A stretch of DNA of 64,000 nucleotides from Sphingomonas sp. CL5.1. GTDB lineage: Bacteria; Pseudomonadota; Alphaproteobacteria; Sphingomonadales; Sphingomonadaceae. The stretch's first letter is position 1. Each line of letters starts with the position of its first letter. Where the stretch lies: contig NZ_CP050137.1 in the NCBI RefSeq assembly GCF_013344685.1, positions 1,988,001 to 2,052,000 on the forward strand, in the 5' to 3' direction. A model generated the notes under the pieces. The model saw only the letters and a list, made by a program, of their open reading frames with translations. It did no database searches and had not been told where the DNA came from. Position numbers and translations under genes: made by a program. Below are positions 34,387 to 42,650 of this stretch, one piece after another.

Positions 34387-35739
34387 ATCCCGCAGTGCAT
34401 CGCTCGCCGTCTCAACGCCTAGAACCAGCACGAGAATGAGGATCGCCAGCAAACACACCATCAGGCTGAGCATGATGCCGGTGCCGCCGTACGAGGCAAG
34501 CAATGCCGCCATCGCAAATGGCGCGATGATAAGGGAGATTCGGGACACCGTCAGCGCGAACGAACTGCCTCTCGCGCGCAAGCGGGTGGGAAAGAGTTCC
34601 GGGAGATAAATGCCCAGGATGATCGTGCAGATCAGATTTATCAGCGCCATCAGCACAAATGCCGCGGGGATCAACCCGGTATCGCGGTCCATATAGGCGC
34701 AGGCGCCGGCACAGGTGGTCGCCAGCAGGGCGGATACGCCGAGCGCGCGACGTCGGCTGGCGCGGGCCATGATGAAATAGCCGATAAGGCTGCCCAGGGG
34801 CGCGCCGAGCATGATGACAAAATTGTCACCCAGCCCCTGCAGGACGGGACTGCGGGCAAGCAGCAGAGTGGGGAGCCAAGCTACGACGCTATTGCTGGTC
34901 ACCGTCGCTGCGACGGCCAGCCCCGTGCCCAGGATCAACCGGCGCAGCAACGGGGGACGAAAGAGATCAATCGATTGCGCGGGCGGTGCGGATAGTTCCA
35001 GGGTTGCCCGGCCCGCCGCCGCCGCAACCGGGTAAGTCGGCGGCCGCGCGGCGATGCGGGCAAAGGCGTGAGCGGCACTCTCGCAATGCCCCTGTACATC
35101 CAGCCAGCGAGGGGATTCGGGTGCGAAATGGAGGCCCAGCATCAGCAGCACGCCCGCCAGAACGGGCAGGAAGAACATCAGCCGCCACATGCCCATCGGC
35201 AGCAGATAGTAAGCGACAACCGATGCGACGGTCGAGGATGCCGCTACCACGATCCCGGCCCCACTGATCCACGGGCCACGGACCCGGGCGGGCAATATCT
35301 CGCTCAGGTACACATAGCCGATCGTGGGAATGCCGCCCATGCCCATCGCCGCGATCACGCGCGCGACGACCAGGAACGCCATGGTCGGCGCGACCATGCA
35401 AAGCACCGTGCCGCCGGTCATCAGCCCGAAGCAGATTTGCAGGACGCGCACACGACCGATGCGGTCGGCCAGCAGTCCGGCCACGAACACGCTTATCGCG
35501 GCGCCCACACCCGCGGCCGCGAAGAACATCGAATTCAGGGTCACCGTAGTCCAGCCGGTGTGGAGAAGACTGGCTGCGATGGCGCCGCCCATGGTCAGAT
35601 CAAAGAAGTCGACGAACAGCGCAGCGGCGATCAGGCAGAACAGCAAGCGGTGTCGCGCGGTCGGCGCCAGCCCATCCAGCGCCACGCCGATCGTGCTCGG
35701 CGTGCCCTCGCCTTCGGGGGAGCGTGCGGGAAAGGCCAC
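34384..35739 (-). CDS. MFS transporter, aromatic-acid/sugar-porter type
   Basis: A 451-aa inner-membrane permease with 12 predicted helices. GLLADRIGRVRVLQ and ARVIAAMGMGGIPTIGYVYLSEILPARVRG carry the paired MFS signature motifs of the AAHS/sugar-porter branches, and the LDVQGHCESAAHAF loop is typical of the central region. It starts with GTG at 35739, 17 bases after the flavin monooxygenase stop, so they share a transcript from operator F. It probably imports the small acid or heterocycle consumed by the block. Confidence 0.85.
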   Translation of the reverse strand: MAFPARSPEGEGTPSTIGVALDGLAPTARHRLLFCLIAAALFVDFFDLTMGGAIAASLLHTGWTTVTLNSMFFAAAGVGAAISVFVAGLLADRIGRVRVLQICFGLMTGGTVLCMVAPTMAFLVVARVIAAMGMGGIPTIGYVYLSEILPARVRGPWISGAGIVVAASSTVASVVAYYLLPMGMWRLMFFLPVLAGVLLMLGLHFAPESPRWLDVQGHCESAAHAFARIAARPPTYPVAAAAGRATLELSAPPAQSIDLFRPPLLRRLILGTGLAVAATVTSNSVVAWLPTLLLARSPVLQGLGDNFVIMLGAPLGSLIGYFIMARASRRRALGVSALLATTCAGACAYMDRDTGLIPAAFVLMALINLICTIILGIYLPELFPTRLRARGSSFALTVSRISLIIAPFAMAALLASYGGTGIMLSLMVCLLAILILVLVLGVETASDALRD

Positions 35740-35756
35740 TAGCTATTCCGCCCCCG

Positions 35757-37082
35757 TCATCGCTCGCTCTCGCGAGCTACGGTGTAGCGATTGGGGACGG
35801 CGGGAAGGCCCAGATTGCCCCGAAACGTGGTCGCTTCATATTCAGTCCTGAACAGCCCCCGTTTCTGGAGGATCGGAACAACCAGTTCATAAAAGTCCTG
35901 CAATCGCCCGACCGAGGCGGTCAGCATGAACCCGTCGACGGCGCCGGCATTGAACCAGCGCTCGCAAGCATCGGCGACTTGCTCCGCGCTGCCGATAAAG
36001 TCCGTGCGGGGGATCGCGAACCGGTGCGCCACCTGACGCAGCGTCAGCTTTTCCTCCGCCACGATCTTTCGGATATAATCGACCTGGCTGCGATAGGCGT
36101 TCTGGCCGACATCGCCCAAATCGGGGAACAATGCATCAGGATCATACTGGCTGAAATCGTGATAGCTGAAGATAAAGCTTACCCAGCCCAGGCTTTCTTC
36201 ATACCGCATGTAATCGCAGGCGTTCTTGTACTTGCGCTCCGCATCCTCCTGCGTTTCGCCCACAATCGCGTCAATGCCGGGCATGAAGACGATATCTTCG
36301 ACGGATCGGCCGAATGAGACGGCGCGACGCTTTACGTCGTCATAATAGTCCTTGGCCTCCTGCATCGACTTGACCAGGCCGAAGATCGCGTCGGCGGTTC
36401 TCGCGGCAAGATCGCGCCCGCCTTCCGACGCGCCCGCCTGGAACAGCACCGGATGACCCTGCGCCGAGCGTGCGATGTTGAGCGGTCCGTCGACGCGAAA
36501 GAATTCGCCCTTGTGCATCAACGGATGCAATTTGGACGGATCGAAGAATACGCCGGTGGATTTGTCCGGCGTAAAGGCGTCGTCCTCCCACGAATCCCAC
36601 AAGCCCTTCGCCACCGCGACATGCTCGCCCGCGCGCCGATATCGATCCTCGATCGGCGGCAGCGTATCGAGGCTGTGATTGTAGGCGGCTCCCTCCAGCG
36701 CGGAAGTTACGACATTCCATCCCGCGCGGCCGTGGCTGATGAGGTCGAGCGAGCTGATCTGCCGCGCGGCGGTGAACGGTTCGGTGAAGGTAGTCGATAA
36801 AGTGCCAACCAGGCCAATGTGCGAGGTATGCGCGGCCAGCGCGCCGAGCATCGTCATTGGCTCTAGCCGGTTCAGAAAGTGTGGCGACGACGTGGGCGTG
36901 ATCGAAACGGTGTCTGCGATGAAGATGAAATCGATCTTCGCGGCCTCGGCGCTCCGCGCTTCCGCGATGAAGCACTCGATGTCGGTGCTGGCATGGGGAT
37001 CGATGTGCGCCCTGCGCCACCCCCAATGGGACCCGCCAATGCCGTCCAGCATGGCGCCCAGCTTCATGAAACCCGACCGCAT
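35757..37082 (-). CDS. NtaA/SnaA/DszA-family LLM flavin monooxygenase
   Basis: A 441-aa FMNH2-dependent luciferase-like monooxygenase of the long NtaA/SnaA/SoxA/DszA group. Visible features are MKLGAMLDGIG at the N-terminus, LEPMTMLGALAAHTSHIGL, ISHGRAGWNVVTS and VLFQAGASEGGRDLAA. These two-component enzymes oxidise C-N or C-S bonds (nitrilotriacetate, dibenzothiophene sulfone, EDTA) with reduced FMN from a separate reductase. The nitroreductase at 27827 or a remote reductase could provide it. The ATG at 37082 or 37067 may be used. Operator F lies 83 bases upstream. It is the most likely oxidative step of the pathway. Confidence 0.9.
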   Translation of the reverse strand: MRSGFMKLGAMLDGIGGSHWGWRRAHIDPHASTDIECFIAEARSAEAAKIDFIFIADTVSITPTSSPHFLNRLEPMTMLGALAAHTSHIGLVGTLSTTFTEPFTAARQISSLDLISHGRAGWNVVTSALEGAAYNHSLDTLPPIEDRYRRAGEHVAVAKGLWDSWEDDAFTPDKSTGVFFDPSKLHPLMHKGEFFRVDGPLNIARSAQGHPVLFQAGASEGGRDLAARTADAIFGLVKSMQEAKDYYDDVKRRAVSFGRSVEDIVFMPGIDAIVGETQEDAERKYKNACDYMRYEESLGWVSFIFSYHDFSQYDPDALFPDLGDVGQNAYRSQVDYIRKIVAEEKLTLRQVAHRFAIPRTDFIGSAEQVADACERWFNAGAVDGFMLTASVGRLQDFYELVVPILQKRGLFRTEYEATTFRGNLGLPAVPNRYTVARESER

Positions 37083-37164
37083 CCGTCTTCTCCCATTGGC
37101 GCCTTTGGCAATCGTATCGGCAATGCGAGCGACCGCGTTTCAACTCGCCGGTGGGATCATACCT

Positions 37165-37178
37165 GTACGGATCGGTAA
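37165..37178. promoter_or_regulatory. Regulon operator F
   Basis: GTACGGATCGGTAA matches the consensus 14-mer except at its first base, 83 bases upstream of the monooxygenase ATG. The remaining 275-bp gap (37083-37357) shows no recognisable gene. Confidence 0.6.
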
Positions 37179-37357
37179 GTCAAGGCGACCTGGGCTCAGG
37201 GAAAAGGGCAGGCCAATGCGCTACATGCACATTTGGAGCGGCGGATTTATCGACCATATGCCGATCCGAAGATTGGCCGGGCCGAAGAGAGCCTGGGACA
37301 AGGGCAGGTCGATCGCATGCTGGCGGCGGGGCGGTTTGCGACGACGGCTCGCGCCGA

Positions 37358-38422
37358 TCAGAAACGGTCCATCGCCTGTCGACCGAGCGCGGTGAGTATC
37401 GGGAAACTTTTTACGCGTTCCCGGGCGTGCGCGGACGATGCGGTGCCGCGCGCGACCCGGCCCTTTATGCCGTGAAAGATCGCTGCGATGCGGAAGTAAT
37501 TGAATGCTAAGTAGAAATCCCAGTTCGGAATCCCGGTTCGGCCCGTTCGCGCGCAATATCGGGCGATATATTCCTCTTCGGACGGTATATTGAGCGCGGC
37601 GAGGTCCGCGCCCGCCAGTCCTGCCAGAATATCAGGTGGCATCCGGTACATCAGCGCGTGATATGCAAAATCGGCCAAGGGATGACCGAGCGTGGACAAT
37701 TCCCAATCCAGCACCGCGACGATGCGCGGCTCGGTTCGATGAAAGATCATGTTGTCGCAGCGAAAATCGCCGTGGACAATGCTGCTCTCGTCATCATCCG
37801 GGATCGCGGTGGGAAGCCATTTGACCAACGCATCCATGTCGGGATCGCGGCCAGCGTCCACGTCCTCCAGATACTGTCTGGACAGGCGGCCGATCTGGCG
37901 AGCGAAATAATTGCCGGGCCTGCCATAGTCCGCCAGCCCGAGCGCGGAAAAGTCGGTCTTGTGCAATCTCGCCATGGCGGCGTTCATTGCATCAAAATAG
38001 GCGGGCCGCGCCGCATCGCCGACTCCGGGAAAGGCCGCGTCCCAAAAGATGCGGCCTTCCACCATCGACATGACGTAGAACCAGCTGCCAATGATGCTGT
38101 CATCCGTGCAAAGGCCATAGACGCGGGCGACTGGAAAGCCGGTGTCGCCCAGCGCGGTAAGGATTCGCGCTTCCCGATCCACGACATGTGTGCCCTTGCG
38201 CATTTCGCCTGGCGGCTTGCGACGCAGCACATAGCTGCGACCGGGGGTCACCAGCTTGTAGGTCGGGTTGGATTGACCGCCCTTGAACTGCTCCACGCCA
38301 AGCGGGCCACGATAATTCTCGACATGGCTCGCCATCCAGCGATCGAGCGCCCCCTCGTCGAACCGTGAGCCTTCACGCACCGGCGTGGTGCCGGCATTGG
38401 CATCCTGGCCAAGCGCGCTCAT
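37358..38422 (-). CDS. ACAD10/11-type phosphotransferase (hydroxyacyl-CoA kinase-like)
   Basis: A 354-aa APH-fold kinase of the type found at the N-terminus of human ACAD10/ACAD11 and in LvaA. Family features are FKGGQSNPTYKL, YVLRRKPPGEM, catalytic loop VHGDFRCDNMIFH and VLDWELSTLGHPLADFAY. Members phosphorylate the hydroxyl of 4-hydroxyacyl-CoA so that an ACAD-like partner can eliminate it. The ATG at 38422 overlaps the stop of the adjacent acyl-CoA dehydrogenase (ATGA), giving exactly that pair as a coupled operon. The substrate is presumably a gamma-hydroxyacyl-CoA intermediate. It is distinct from the kinase at 20945. Confidence 0.85.
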   Translation of the reverse strand: MSALGQDANAGTTPVREGSRFDEGALDRWMASHVENYRGPLGVEQFKGGQSNPTYKLVTPGRSYVLRRKPPGEMRKGTHVVDREARILTALGDTGFPVARVYGLCTDDSIIGSWFYVMSMVEGRIFWDAAFPGVGDAARPAYFDAMNAAMARLHKTDFSALGLADYGRPGNYFARQIGRLSRQYLEDVDAGRDPDMDALVKWLPTAIPDDDESSIVHGDFRCDNMIFHRTEPRIVAVLDWELSTLGHPLADFAYHALMYRMPPDILAGLAGADLAALNIPSEEEYIARYCARTGRTGIPNWDFYLAFNYFRIAAIFHGIKGRVARGTASSAHARERVKSFPILTALGRQAMDRF

Positions 38423-39600
38423 GTCGCGACCGATCCGCTCGTCTGCCACTCGCGCTTTATCTTCTTGGCCAGGCTCCATTTGTGCACTTCGGTTGGCCCG
38501 TCGTAGATTCGGAAGGCGCGGATTTCGCGAAACACCTGTTCGACGATGGTGTCGTCGGTGACACCTGTCCCCCCCATCACCTGCACGCATCGGTCGGCCT
38601 CGCGCATCAGGGCTTCCGATACGGCGACTTTCGCCATCGAACTTTCGGCCGTGCCTGTCGCGCCTCCGTCCAATATGCCGGCGCACCAGTCGATCATCAG
38701 TTCAGCTTGCTTCAGGTCGATTAAATTCTCCGCCAGCATGAAGCCGACGCCTTCATGGTCTATCAGCGTCTTTCCGAAAGCAGTGCGCCGGTTGGCGTAA
38801 TCGGTCGCGATCTCCTGCGCCCGCAAACAGGCGCCCAGCCAGCGCATGCAATGGGAAAGTCGTGCGGGACTGAGCCGTACCTGCGCATATTCAAAGCCCT
38901 CGCCCGGCCGCCCAAGCATCTGGTCGGCCGGTACCCGCAGGTTGTCGATGACGACCACGGCGTGACCGCCCGGCATCGAACTGTCGATCGTCCTTGGAAC
39001 CCGTTCGATCCGGATCGCCGGATCAGGCAGGTCGACGAGGAACATGCACGCGCCCTTGTCCGACTTTGCCATGATGATGCCGGTTCCGGCACCGTCGGCG
39101 CCGGTGATGAATGCCTTGCGCCCGTTAACGATCCAATGATCGCCTTCCGGTCGGCAAATAGTCTTCATCATTGACGGATCGGATCCAGCGCCGCCTTCGT
39201 CGGCCGGCTCGGTCATGAAGAAGGCGGATCGTTTGCGGCCCTCGATCATCGGCTGCAGGAAGCGGGCCTTCAGTTCAGGGCTGCCGACCGCGCCGAGCAG
39301 AAACATGTTGCCCTCGTCGGGACCTGCTGTGTTGCATGCGATCGGGCCGAGCGGCGAGAGGCCGGAGCGGATTAGGACGATCGCGGTCTCCCGCTGCGTG
39401 AGATGACTTCCGTCCCGCAGAATATGGGGCGTCAGCACGCCGGCCGCGCGCGCCTTTTCCTTAAGCTCGGTCACAAGCTCTTCGGCGGGGCAATCATGAT
39501 GGTCGCGCCGGGGATCGCGTTCGTAAGGGACGACCACCTCGCGGACGAAGGCTTCGACCCTGGCGGCGATCGCAGCGGTCTTTTCGGGGCCGGCGCTCAC
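38419..39600 (-). CDS. Acyl-CoA dehydrogenase, ACAD10/11-like
   Basis: A 393-aa FAD acyl-CoA dehydrogenase-fold protein. FMTEPADEGGAGSDP is the substrate/FAD loop, NRRTAFGKTLIDHE the C-terminal helical domain, and FREIRAFRIYDGPTEVHK the ending typical of the ACAD10/11 group. With the kinase downstream it probably removes the phosphorylated 4-hydroxyl (as LvaC/ACAD11 do); simple alpha-beta dehydrogenation is possible too. It overlaps the upstream SDR remnant by 4 bases, so it was part of a larger beta-oxidation operon. Confidence 0.88.
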   Translation of the reverse strand: MSAGPEKTAAIAARVEAFVREVVVPYERDPRRDHHDCPAEELVTELKEKARAAGVLTPHILRDGSHLTQRETAIVLIRSGLSPLGPIACNTAGPDEGNMFLLGAVGSPELKARFLQPMIEGRKRSAFFMTEPADEGGAGSDPSMMKTICRPEGDHWIVNGRKAFITGADGAGTGIIMAKSDKGACMFLVDLPDPAIRIERVPRTIDSSMPGGHAVVVIDNLRVPADQMLGRPGEGFEYAQVRLSPARLSHCMRWLGACLRAQEIATDYANRRTAFGKTLIDHEGVGFMLAENLIDLKQAELMIDWCAGILDGGATGTAESSMAKVAVSEALMREADRCVQVMGGTGVTDDTIVEQVFREIRAFRIYDGPTEVHKWSLAKKIKREWQTSGSVAT

Positions 39601-39905
39601 TTCGCGGCCATCCCGATCGCGCCATCAAGACGGATGGCTTCACCGTTTAGCGCAGGGTTGGCGAGGACCTGTTCCGCCATCATCACATATTCCTCGGGCC
39701 GACCTAACCGGCTGGGGAAGGGGGCCTGTCGTCCGGATGAATCCTGGGCTTCCTGTGGCAGCGAGGCGAGCAAGGGCAGAAGGAGGCCGGGTGCGATCGT
39801 CACCGCGCGAGTACCGTATCGGTCGAACTCGCGCGCGATCGGCAAAGTCGTGCCTGAGCCGGAAGCGCCACCCGTGACGATTGCGGGCAATCTTCTCATA
39901 TTCAA
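39597..39905 (-). pseudogene. SDR gene with large internal deletion
   Basis: A 102-codon frame that joins the first Rossmann strand of an SDR (AIVTGGASGSGTT) directly to the C-terminal part (DRYGTRAVTIAPGLLLPLL ... EYVMMAEQVLANP and ...LNGEAIRLDGAIGMAAK). The middle of about 140-150 residues, including NNAG and the Ser-Tyr-Lys catalytic residues, is absent. The C-terminal part resembles 3-hydroxyacyl-CoA dehydrogenase/17beta-HSD10-type SDRs. The reading frame is kept, so a short product may still be made, but it cannot be an active dehydrogenase. It overlaps the next gene by ATGA, as in an intact operon. Confidence 0.75.
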
Positions 39906-39941
39906 CAGAAAATTCCTTTCGGGTTGAATTGGGTTCGATGG

Positions 39942-40067
39942 TCAGGGTGGTGGCAACGCCCCGCCGATGCATAGTGCGGCCGGCTCGCGCCTGAGGCCGC
40001 GATTCTGCAACGCCTCGATCAGGGGCGTCAGGATTCGCGCAACGATGACGACCACATCGTTCAACAT
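39942..40067 (-). pseudogene. C-terminal remnant of a thiolase
   Basis: The frame encodes VARILTPLIEALQNRGL followed by REPAALCIGG, the terminal signature of acetyl-CoA acyltransferases (ARIL-hydrophobic helix, then CIGGGxG with the catalytic Cys). After CIGG the frame shifts: one extra G in the GGGG run would restore CIGGGVATTLTIEP. The upstream ~350 residues of the enzyme, including the nucleophilic Cys region and the GHP motif, are gone. It lies between an acyl-CoA dehydrogenase gene and an SDR remnant, where a thiolase is expected. Confidence 0.65.
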
Positions 40068-40091
40068 CTGGAACGGCCCGGCCATGTGCGA

Positions 40092-41228
40092 TTACAACGC
40101 ACGCGCGATGACCATTCGTTGGATATCCGACGTGCCTTCGTAAATCTGACAGACGCGGACATCGCGGTAGATTTTCGCGACCGTGAACTCTTCCAGGTAG
40201 CCATGGCCGCCAAGCGTCTGGATCGCACCGGATGCCACTGCTTCCGCCGTTTCGGACGCGATCAGCTTCGCCATCGATGCTTCCTTCAAGCAAGGTTGGT
40301 GAGCATCCTTCATCGCTGCCGCATGCAGCACGAGCTGGCGTGCGGCTTCGAGCCGGGCGGCGAGATCGGCCAAACGAAAACCGACAGCCTGATGGTCGAT
40401 GATCGGCTTGCCGAAGCTGGTGCGAACCTTGGCATAGTCGATCGCTACGTCGAGAGCGGCTTGCGCCATGCCGATGCACTGCGCGGCGATGCCTATCCGG
40501 CCGACTTCCAGATTCGCCAGCGCGATCCCGTAACCCGCGCCTTCCCGGCCGAGCCGGAGGGAAGCGGGGATGAAGAGGTTGTCGAAGCGAATGGCGCAGG
40601 TGTCGGAGGCCGCCTGGCCCAGCTTGTACTCCACCTTGTCGACGGAGTAACCGTCGCTGTCGGTCGGCACGATGAACCCGGTAATTCCGCGCTTGCCGGC
40701 ATCCGGCTCCGTCACCGCATAGACGATAGCAATGCTGGCGATTCGCCCAGATGAGATGAACTGCTTGGCGCCCGTCAGGCGATAACCGCCTTCGACCCTG
40801 ACCGCACGGGTCCGAATGGCGGCGGCGTCCGAGCCGGCGTCCGCTTCGGTAAGGGCGAAAGCGCCGATTGCCTTGCCCGTCACCAGATCGGGTAAAAAGC
40901 GCGCCCGTTGCTCAGGCGTGCCGTCATTGACCAGGCTCGCCACGATCAAGCTGTTCTGGATGCTGAGAATCGTGGAGAGTGCGCCGTCCGCGGCGGCTAT
41001 TTCCATCAGCGCCAGCGCGTATGAAATATAGTCGGTCCCCGCGCCGCCGACCGATTGGGGAGCTGTCATGGCCATCAAGCCAAATTCGGCCAATTGTTCA
41101 AACAATTCCGGCGGAAATCCCCGTGATTCCTCATAGGCGCGCGCGTTGGGCCTGATCCGGTCCTGCGCAAAAGCGCGGACCGCATCGCGAATGGCCGATT
41201 GTGTGTCGGATAGGACCATAACACTCAT
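40092..41228 (-). CDS. Acyl-CoA dehydrogenase
   Basis: A 378-aa short/medium-chain-type acyl-CoA dehydrogenase. It has FALTEADAGSDA, the FAD-contact GAKQFISSGRIA, and the closing IYRDVRVCQIYEGTSDIQRMVIARAL, in which the Glu of YEGT is the usual catalytic base. It would form the 2-enoyl-CoA in beta-oxidation. The start is uncertain: ATG at 41228, 41219 or 41243 are possible and none has a good ribosome-binding site. Divergent from a TetR gene with a 12-bp perfect palindrome between them, so it is probably repressed by that regulator. Confidence 0.9.
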   Translation of the reverse strand: MSVMVLSDTQSAIRDAVRAFAQDRIRPNARAYEESRGFPPELFEQLAEFGLMAMTAPQSVGGAGTDYISYALALMEIAAADGALSTILSIQNSLIVASLVNDGTPEQRARFLPDLVTGKAIGAFALTEADAGSDAAAIRTRAVRVEGGYRLTGAKQFISSGRIASIAIVYAVTEPDAGKRGITGFIVPTDSDGYSVDKVEYKLGQAASDTCAIRFDNLFIPASLRLGREGAGYGIALANLEVGRIGIAAQCIGMAQAALDVAIDYAKVRTSFGKPIIDHQAVGFRLADLAARLEAARQLVLHAAAMKDAHQPCLKEASMAKLIASETAEAVASGAIQTLGGHGYLEEFTVAKIYRDVRVCQIYEGTSDIQRMVIARAL

Positions 41229-41237
41229 CAGTATATT

Positions 41238-41255
41238 ATGCACTCATGAGTGTAT
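41238..41255. promoter_or_regulatory. Palindromic operator between acyl-CoA dehydrogenase and TetR genes
   Basis: CACTCATGAGTG (41241-41252) is a perfect palindrome, extended to ATGCACTCATGAGTGTAT with one imperfect pair. A partial copy, ACTCATCAGT, lies at 41222-41231. It is likely the autoregulatory site of the TetR protein encoded to the right. Confidence 0.6.
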
Positions 41256-41308
41256 TGAGCGGTGCGTCGTTTTCTGTCAACGGCTCAGGGCTTTTGTCGG
41301 GAAATCAT

Positions 41309-41932
41309 GTGACAGTTTCACCCTTCAGGACTCCGGGCGAGCGCGCTGCCGATCGCGCGGCAAAACGTGAGGCCGTGCTGCGTGCGGCTGTCCGGATGTT
41401 CAACGAACGCGGCTTTCATGCGACGTCGCTTGACGATGTCGCGGCCAGCCTCGGCATCTCGAAGCGCACCATCTATCATTATCTGGCCAGCAAGGATCAG
41501 GTGCTGCTGGAATGTATAACCATCGGCCTGCAGCAGGTGCTGGCGGCAGCCAAAGAAGCGAGAACGGCGGAGGGAACAGGTCGCGAGCGGCTGGAACACC
41601 TGCTGCGTCGCTATGCCGAAATCAATATGGACGATTTCGGTCGTTGCGTCATTCGCACCGGGGAAGAGGCGCTGGCGCGGGAAAGCCTGCCGCGCTATCG
41701 CGCGCTGAAACGCGAGATCGACCTGGCGATGCGAACGCTCATCGCGGATGCGGTCGAAGATGGCTCGATCGGGGCGGTGGATGTCAAGATGGCGGCTTTC
41801 GTCCTGGCGGGGGCGCTGAACTGGCCTGCCAGATGGCACAAGCCTGACGGTGCGATGGCAGCGAACGACATCGCCAGTATAATGGTCGCCCTGCTCATGA
41901 ATGGTGTGGCAAATGGGGGTAAGGCGGTTTGA
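41309..41932 (+). CDS. TetR/AcrR family transcriptional regulator
   Basis: A 207-aa regulator with HTH residues AVLRAAVRMFNERGF ... VAASLGISKRTIYHYL and a C-terminal ligand domain. The frame is open from an ATG at 41246, but that codon is inside the palindromic operator; GTG at 41309 with GGGAAA just before it is preferred. It is divergent from an acyl-CoA dehydrogenase gene and is in the style of FadR/KstR-like TetR repressors that bind acyl-CoA esters. Convergent with the next TetR gene, with 33 bases between. Confidence 0.85.
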   Translation: MTVSPFRTPGERAADRAAKREAVLRAAVRMFNERGFHATSLDDVAASLGISKRTIYHYLASKDQVLLECITIGLQQVLAAAKEARTAEGTGRERLEHLLRRYAEINMDDFGRCVIRTGEEALARESLPRYRALKREIDLAMRTLIADAVEDGSIGAVDVKMAAFVLAGALNWPARWHKPDGAMAANDIASIMVALLMNGVANGGKAV

Positions 41933-41965
41933 ATCGAGCGGGATCGCAACCAATGATCTTGCCGC

Positions 41966-42631
41966 CTATGACAGCACCCGGATCTGCCTCCCTGAAACAG
42001 CGCGCCGTCCCGATCCCGCGGCGGCACGGTCGAGCGCCTGGATCGCGCCGACAACCGCCGCTGCCGTCAGGCGGGGATATTCCATCTCGTCGATCGGTTG
42101 CTTGGAAATGATTGCCCGCCAGTAAAGCGGTCCAATCAGCATATCGTACACCAGCTCACGGTCAACGGCGTCCGAAACCTCTCCGCGTCCAACTGCCCGA
42201 TCAATCAATTGCGTCACGCTATCGCGCTTTTTGCGTTCGATTGTCCGGCGAATTGCGTCCGCCAGAGCCGTGTCGCGGCTCATCTCGGAATAAAGCGACG
42301 GCAGTATCCGTGAAGACAGCGGGCGCTTGAGCAGGCGTAATGCCTTTTCGATATAATTGGCAATATCCGCGCCAAGCGAACCACAATTGTCAGCTGTGAT
42401 GATTTCGATCTCGATTGCCTCGACAAGCGCGATAATCATCGCTTCCTTGTTAGGCCAGCGGCGATACAGGGCCGCTTTTCCAACGCCAGCACGTTTGGCG
42501 ACCACTTCCATCGACATCTGGGCATAGCCTGTTGCGGCCAGCTCGACGATTGCCGCGCGCCAAATTGCCCGGGTGCGATCCGGCTGGAGGACGGCGGCCC
42601 CCGATGGCGCTCTTTTGGTTCTGTTCAACAT
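41966..42631 (-). CDS. TetR/AcrR family transcriptional regulator
   Basis: A 221-aa regulator. The HTH region is RAAIVELAATGYAQMSMEVVAKRAGVGKAALYRRWPNK in style (basic RRW after the recognition helix), which is the TetR subgroup with a C-terminal TetR_C11-like domain. It is divergent from the TBDR at 42754. Two related operator-like sequences, one a perfect 20-bp palindrome, occupy the gap, so it probably represses the TBDR-NTF2-NmrA operon and itself. Confidence 0.88.
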   Translation of the reverse strand: MLNRTKRAPSGAAVLQPDRTRAIWRAAIVELAATGYAQMSMEVVAKRAGVGKAALYRRWPNKEAMIIALVEAIEIEIITADNCGSLGADIANYIEKALRLLKRPLSSRILPSLYSEMSRDTALADAIRRTIERKKRDSVTQLIDRAVGRGEVSDAVDRELVYDMLIGPLYWRAIISKQPIDEMEYPRLTAAAVVGAIQALDRAAAGSGRRAVSGRQIRVLS

Positions 42632-42650
42632 AATCGACCATTACACGACA

